64,000 bases of DNA, taken from NCBI GenBank assembly GCA_036771835.1, contig DAIPGN010000012.1, positions 25,349 through 89,348 on the forward strand, given 5' to 3'. Made by a program: the position numbers and the translations under genes. Below are positions 61,170 to 64,000 of the stretch, in pieces (the stretch's first letter is position 1; each line of letters begins with the position of its first letter). Source of the DNA: UBA4877 sp002399285. Lineage in GTDB: Bacteria; Bacillota; Thermoanaerobacteria; Thermoanaerobacterales; UBA4877. Below the pieces are notes generated by a model. It did no database searches. It was not told where the DNA came from and saw only the letters and a program-made list of their open reading frames with translations.

Positions 61170-61574
61170 TTAGTTTAAATTATACCTCTTAGTTCCGTTT
61201 ATACTTGAATCTATGGCTTTCTCTAACAATTCGTCGGTTTCCTCCACTACTTCTCTTGACTGAAATATTTCTATGAGTATAAGCATGTTGACACCTGTTA
61301 TCAAATTAATATTACTATATTTTTTCAGCATATACAACGCTATATTTGAAGGGCTGCCTCCTAAGATATCTACAAGAATGATAATATCCTTGCTCATCGT
61401 TTGGTTTTCAACAATGATTTCTTCCGCTTTACTGCGTAGATCATCCACGCTGTCTCCTAATCTCAATCCCAAAGCAACCGCGTCTTCCTGTTCGCCCATA
61501 ATCATTTCCACACTTTTTAATAATTCAATGCCAAAATCACCATGAGTTATAATCAAAACAAATTTCTTACTCAT
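61170..61574 (-). CDS. PTS mannose-family EIIA subunit (operon 3)
   Basis: A 134-residue EIIA-Man. His11 in FVLIITHGDFGIELL is the phosphorylation site, and ILVDILGGSPSNIAL is the second signature. It is separated from the upstream IID gene by 126 bases containing a strong hairpin, which may lower expression of IIA and IIB relative to the membrane subunits. Confidence 0.93.
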   Translation of the reverse strand: MSKKFVLIITHGDFGIELLKSVEMIMGEQEDAVALGLRLGDSVDDLRSKAEEIIVENQTMSKDIIILVDILGGSPSNIALYMLKKYSNINLITGVNMLILIEIFQSREVVEETDELLEKAIDSSINGTKRYNLN

Positions 61575-61650
61575 ATCTTTCCTTCCCTCTTATATTAGAG
61601 CTACTAACGACTTTCAAAATATCTCAATCCGGTTTATGATATAATAAAAT

Positions 61651-61697
61651 ATTTAAATTAAGGGATGCCTATTAAAGAAGGCATCCTTTAATTTAAA
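61651..61697 (-). other. Strong intra-operon hairpin between IID and IIA (operon 3)
   Basis: ATTTAAATTAAGGGATGCC pairs with GGCATCCTTTAATTTAAA around a 10-base loop. It sits 4 bases after the IID stop. Minus-strand sequence after it is T-rich (TTAATTTAAATATTTT), so it could be a leaky terminator or an mRNA stabiliser. Confidence 0.75.
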
Positions 61698-61700
61698 ATA

Positions 61701-62579
61701 TTACAGAATACCTATTGCAGCAAGTACTCCCAAGATTACAGACAATCCTAAAAGTGCCTGGGTAACTTTCAATCCCTTTTTGTTGAAATACCAGTATACT
61801 CCCAATACAGTAATCAAAGGTAGTATGCCTGGAAGTATTGAATCCAGTATATCCTGAAGGACAAATGCTTTTCCCGAAATTGTCCATTTTAACGAACTAT
61901 TGACCTTAACATAAGAAGATGACAATATTCCCATCATAAAGAGGCCCAATATGGACAACCCATCAATAATCTTCCTCATATTTTTTCCGCCTACAATTTC
62001 GGTAGCGGCAGAACGTCCCAATTTATAACCAAGTTTAGCAAAATAAAAACCATATATATAAGTTAAGGTCACAAACATCAACCAAGGAAATAATGCTCCT
62101 AAAGGACTTCCCCCTTGTGCCCAAGGCAAAGCAATTGCTATCAAAATATATTGGACTGTCCCCGAATCAATGGCATCTCCAATACCTGCCAAGGGCCCCA
62201 TAAGTCCAACCTTTGTACTGTTTATTACATCTTCACTAACTTCTTCTCCCTTTCCTTCAGCCAATGCTTTAGCTCTTGTCTCCTCTAACGAAGTAGTTAT
62301 ACCGAGAATTGTCCCTCCGCCCCATATGGCCTGCGTATTAAAAAATTGTGTATGCCGCATATATGCTTCTTTTAAATCCTCTTCCTTTTTATATAACTTC
62401 CTCAAAATGGGCGTTATTGCCCAAAGAAAAGAAGGAGCTATCATTCTATCATATGTGTGAGGAATCTCATTTGCATACCACCATCTAAACCAACTTCTAC
62501 GTAAATCCTTTTCTGTAATTTTTTCAGGAGAATCTGCTGAAGTAATGTCTGTTTTAACCATACTGTCATTGCCATCCAT
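61701..62579 (-). CDS. PTS mannose-family EIID subunit (operon 3)
   Basis: A 292-residue EIID with ITEKDLRRSWFRWWYANEIPHTYDRMIAPSFLWAITPILRKLY and KVGLMGPLAGIGDAIDSGTVQYI, the two family landmarks, and C-terminal membrane helices. The start has GAAGGAGG upstream. It begins 17 bases after the IIC stop. Substrate unknown. Confidence 0.94.
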   Translation of the reverse strand: MDGNDSMVKTDITSADSPEKITEKDLRRSWFRWWYANEIPHTYDRMIAPSFLWAITPILRKLYKKEEDLKEAYMRHTQFFNTQAIWGGGTILGITTSLEETRAKALAEGKGEEVSEDVINSTKVGLMGPLAGIGDAIDSGTVQYILIAIALPWAQGGSPLGALFPWLMFVTLTYIYGFYFAKLGYKLGRSAATEIVGGKNMRKIIDGLSILGLFMMGILSSSYVKVNSSLKWTISGKAFVLQDILDSILPGILPLITVLGVYWYFNKKGLKVTQALLGLSVILGVLAAIGIL

Positions 62580-62596
62580 ATCAATCTTGCCTCCTT

Positions 62597-63370
62597 CTAA
62601 TTTGTTTCAGTTTTTTCGTCAGTAACCAGGATATAGACATATGCTAATATCGTACCAATAATCGCATATGTTACCGTATTAATTTTTAAAGGCTGTAATA
62701 TTACTGATACGAAATATGCCAATAGAAAGAATACAAAAAACTTTTTCTTTCCTATTACCTGTAATATAAGCGCAAGACCTAATGCAGCCAGTCCCCCTCC
62801 TATTACTTCAAGCACATGGAATATTCTTCCTCCAGAAAGTGCCGCCGTAACTCGTGCAATTACTGGTGTTCCATAATATAAAGCTACAAATATTGTAGGA
62901 ACAAATAATGCAAAACTAATAATCGTAGGCAAAATTATGATTGAAAAGGTTAAACCTCTATCATTTAATTCAGCCGCATATTTATCCGTTAGTCTCGTGA
63001 TAAAAGTGTTAAGGAAAAATCTGAATTGATAGAGATAACTACCCAAAAGCCCTACGGGAACCGCCACTGCTATTGCTTCCGCTGGGTTTAAACCTCCAAG
63101 TAAAGCAACCGGTACTGCTATTGCAGTCGCCACTGGCGGTTCACTAGGCAAAGATCCTCCAGGGGCCATCAACCCCATATAAATCAACTGTATTGAGGCA
63201 GTAATAATCATCGCTTGAGGAACGTTTCCCATAACAAGTCCTACAATTAAACCAGTCATCATAGGACTAAATCTCAAGTTTAACGTTGCATAGCCAAGAG
63301 AACGTGATTCAACAAGCGCAACCCAAAATGCAATTATTAATGATTGAGCAACGGTCAGACCTTGTCCCAC
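62597..63370 (-). CDS. PTS mannose-family EIIC subunit (operon 3)
   Basis: A 257-residue EIIC, first gene of the third mannose-family PTS. It shows GLIVGLVMGNVPQAMIITASIQLIYMGLMAPGGSLPSEPPVATAIAV and about seven membrane segments. It is preceded by AAAGGAGGAAATAG before the ATG. Upstream DNA carries a cre-like site and a second inverted repeat but no sigma-54 promoter. It is therefore probably under CcpA and a local repressor rather than a LevR protein. Confidence 0.94.
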   Translation of the reverse strand: MGQGLTVAQSLIIAFWVALVESRSLGYATLNLRFSPMMTGLIVGLVMGNVPQAMIITASIQLIYMGLMAPGGSLPSEPPVATAIAVPVALLGGLNPAEAIAVAVPVGLLGSYLYQFRFFLNTFITRLTDKYAAELNDRGLTFSIIILPTIISFALFVPTIFVALYYGTPVIARVTAALSGGRIFHVLEVIGGGLAALGLALILQVIGKKKFFVFFLLAYFVSVILQPLKINTVTYAIIGTILAYVYILVTDEKTETN

Positions 63371-63477
63371 TTCTATTTCCTCCTTTATAATATAATTTTA
63401 TAATTTTTATTAACGTTCCTTCCTACTATCCTCCTTTCTTATAAAGTTTTATTTTAAAACATTTTAGCCAAAAATTA

Positions 63478-63491
63478 TCATAACGTTTTCA
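63478..63491. promoter_or_regulatory. Candidate catabolite-responsive element (cre)
   Basis: Minus strand TGAAAACGTTATGA matches the CcpA consensus TGWAANCGNTNWCA at 13 of 14 positions. It lies about 110 bases upstream of the IIC start. Confidence 0.6.
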
Positions 63492-63508
63492 TTAATGTCA
63501 TAAATTTT

Positions 63509-63532
63509 ATACCAATTATTGCTGTTTGGTAT
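63509..63532. promoter_or_regulatory. Candidate operator upstream of PTS operon 3
   Basis: ATACCAA / TTGGTAT, a 7-bp perfect inverted repeat with a 10-base spacer next to the cre-like site. The rest of the 330-base gap (63371-63701) is A+T-rich and shows no gene. Confidence 0.45.
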
Positions 63533-63701
63533 GAAAATTTATTTCCCCTTTATCAAATTGTTTGCTATATGTATTAAATCTCTCTGGCATGAATAATATT
63601 CGCCATAATATTCTCTCTATTATTAAATCAAACTTATAAATATTACTTCTAATGCTGATTATTCAACTACATAAGTATTACCTTACCACTAAATTTCTAC
63701 G

Positions 63702-64000
63702 TTATTTTAACAGCTCTTCATTAATGACGTTATTTGGGATTTCACCTTTTGCAACCTTTATCGCATCACTTACAACTTTATCTCCCATGCCTCTTATACA
63801 TTCATAGGTATAAGCCGATGTATGAGGAGTTATCACCACATTTTTATAGGCAAGCAACGGATGGTTTTTATCTATCGGCTCTCCTTCGATTACGTCTAAA
63901 CCTAAACCGCCTATTATTCCCTCATCCAAGGCGCTTATTAAGCTTTTTTCGTCCATAAGCTCTCCTCTAGCTGCATTTACAATAAATACACCCTTTTTCA
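63702..64000 (-). CDS. D-2-hydroxyacid dehydrogenase, C-terminal part
   Basis: The last 98 or so residues of an NAD-dependent D-isomer-specific 2-hydroxyacid dehydrogenase (phosphoglycerate/glyoxylate dehydrogenase family). The 5' end runs off the right edge. Visible motifs are VFIVNAARGELMDEKSLISALDEG with the Arg of the active site, LDVIEGEP with the Glu, and NVVITPHTSAYT with the catalytic His. It precedes PTS operon 3 on the same strand, about 330 bases upstream. It may act on a hydroxyacid linked to that pathway, or be unrelated. Confidence 0.9.
   Translation of the reverse strand, partial: KKGVFIVNAARGELMDEKSLISALDEGIIGGLGLDVIEGEPIDKNHPLLAYKNVVITPHTSAYTYECIRGMGDKVVSDAIKVAKGEIPNNVINEELLK

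Overview
The window looks like the chromosome of an anaerobic, probably spore-forming member of the Clostridia (Bacillota). The grounds are three mannose-family PTS loci and one fructose-type PTS, LevR/ManR-type activators, a complete ornithine-fermentation (Stickland-type) gene set, Gls24/Asp23 and AmaP envelope proteins, a fused FeoA-FeoB, a LysM protein of spore-coat type, and strong AGGAGG-like ribosome binding sites. No rRNA, tRNA, CRISPR array, phage or transposase gene was seen. Species cannot be named from the sequence alone.

Layout. 1-4.0 kb: the start of a mannose-family PTS operon (IIB, IIC; the rest lies off the left edge) behind a textbook sigma-54 promoter, preceded by its LevR-like activator. 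4.3-5.6 kb: an unfamiliar two-gene unit (GPP34-like protein plus small MerR protein). 5.6-15.6 kb: a carbohydrate locus with a fructose-type PTS (IIA, IIB, IIC), class II aldolase, phosphomannose-isomerase-like protein, LarA-type racemase homologue and TIM-like isomerase, divergent from a LacI regulator, followed by a ROK kinase and a frameshifted TIM-barrel gene. 15.8-18.0 kb: a secreted DxTGDGxxD-repeat protein and a decayed tandem copy of it around an ElaA-type acetyltransferase. 18.0-24.9 kb: the ornithine operon ord-ortA-ortB-oraS-oraE-reactivase behind a sigma-54 promoter. Its racemase (orr, 29-30 kb) and a RocR-like PAS/sigma-54 activator (31-32.4 kb) lie nearby. 25-28.9 kb: small secreted or membrane proteins and a SatD/DUF3307 pair with an unusual double operator. 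32.5-35.6 kb: GlsB-like, Asp23/Gls24, HflX, AmaP. 35.9-36.5 kb: a type II toxin-antitoxin pair. 37.4-42.3 kb: a TetR remnant, an ABC-2 exporter and feoAB with paired operators. 42.9-49.9 kb: a second mannose-family PTS with its own SIS-domain sugar-phosphate enzyme, HPr paralogue and LevR-like activator. 50.0-53.4 kb: ABC exporter plus anti-sigma/ECF sigma. 53.5-56.1 kb: GH18 and LysM cell-wall or spore proteins. 56.3-60.1 kb: a Bce-like two-component/ABC module with a shortened permease. 60.7-64 kb: a distinctly A+T-richer third mannose-family PTS (IIC-IID-IIA-IIB) with a cre-like site, then part of a 2-hydroxyacid dehydrogenase.

How the genes work together. The organism appears to combine PTS uptake of several sugars with amino-acid fermentation. 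Three loci share one control logic: a sigma-54 activator and a -24/-12 promoter ahead of the catabolic genes. In the second PTS the -24/-12 promoter lies inside the terminator hairpin of the activator gene. Two families of small intergenic repeats are scattered through the window. One is a hairpin element with CAGRCCG ends (six copies or part-copies). The other is a 29-30 bp element that in two of three copies contains the stop codon of the gene before it.
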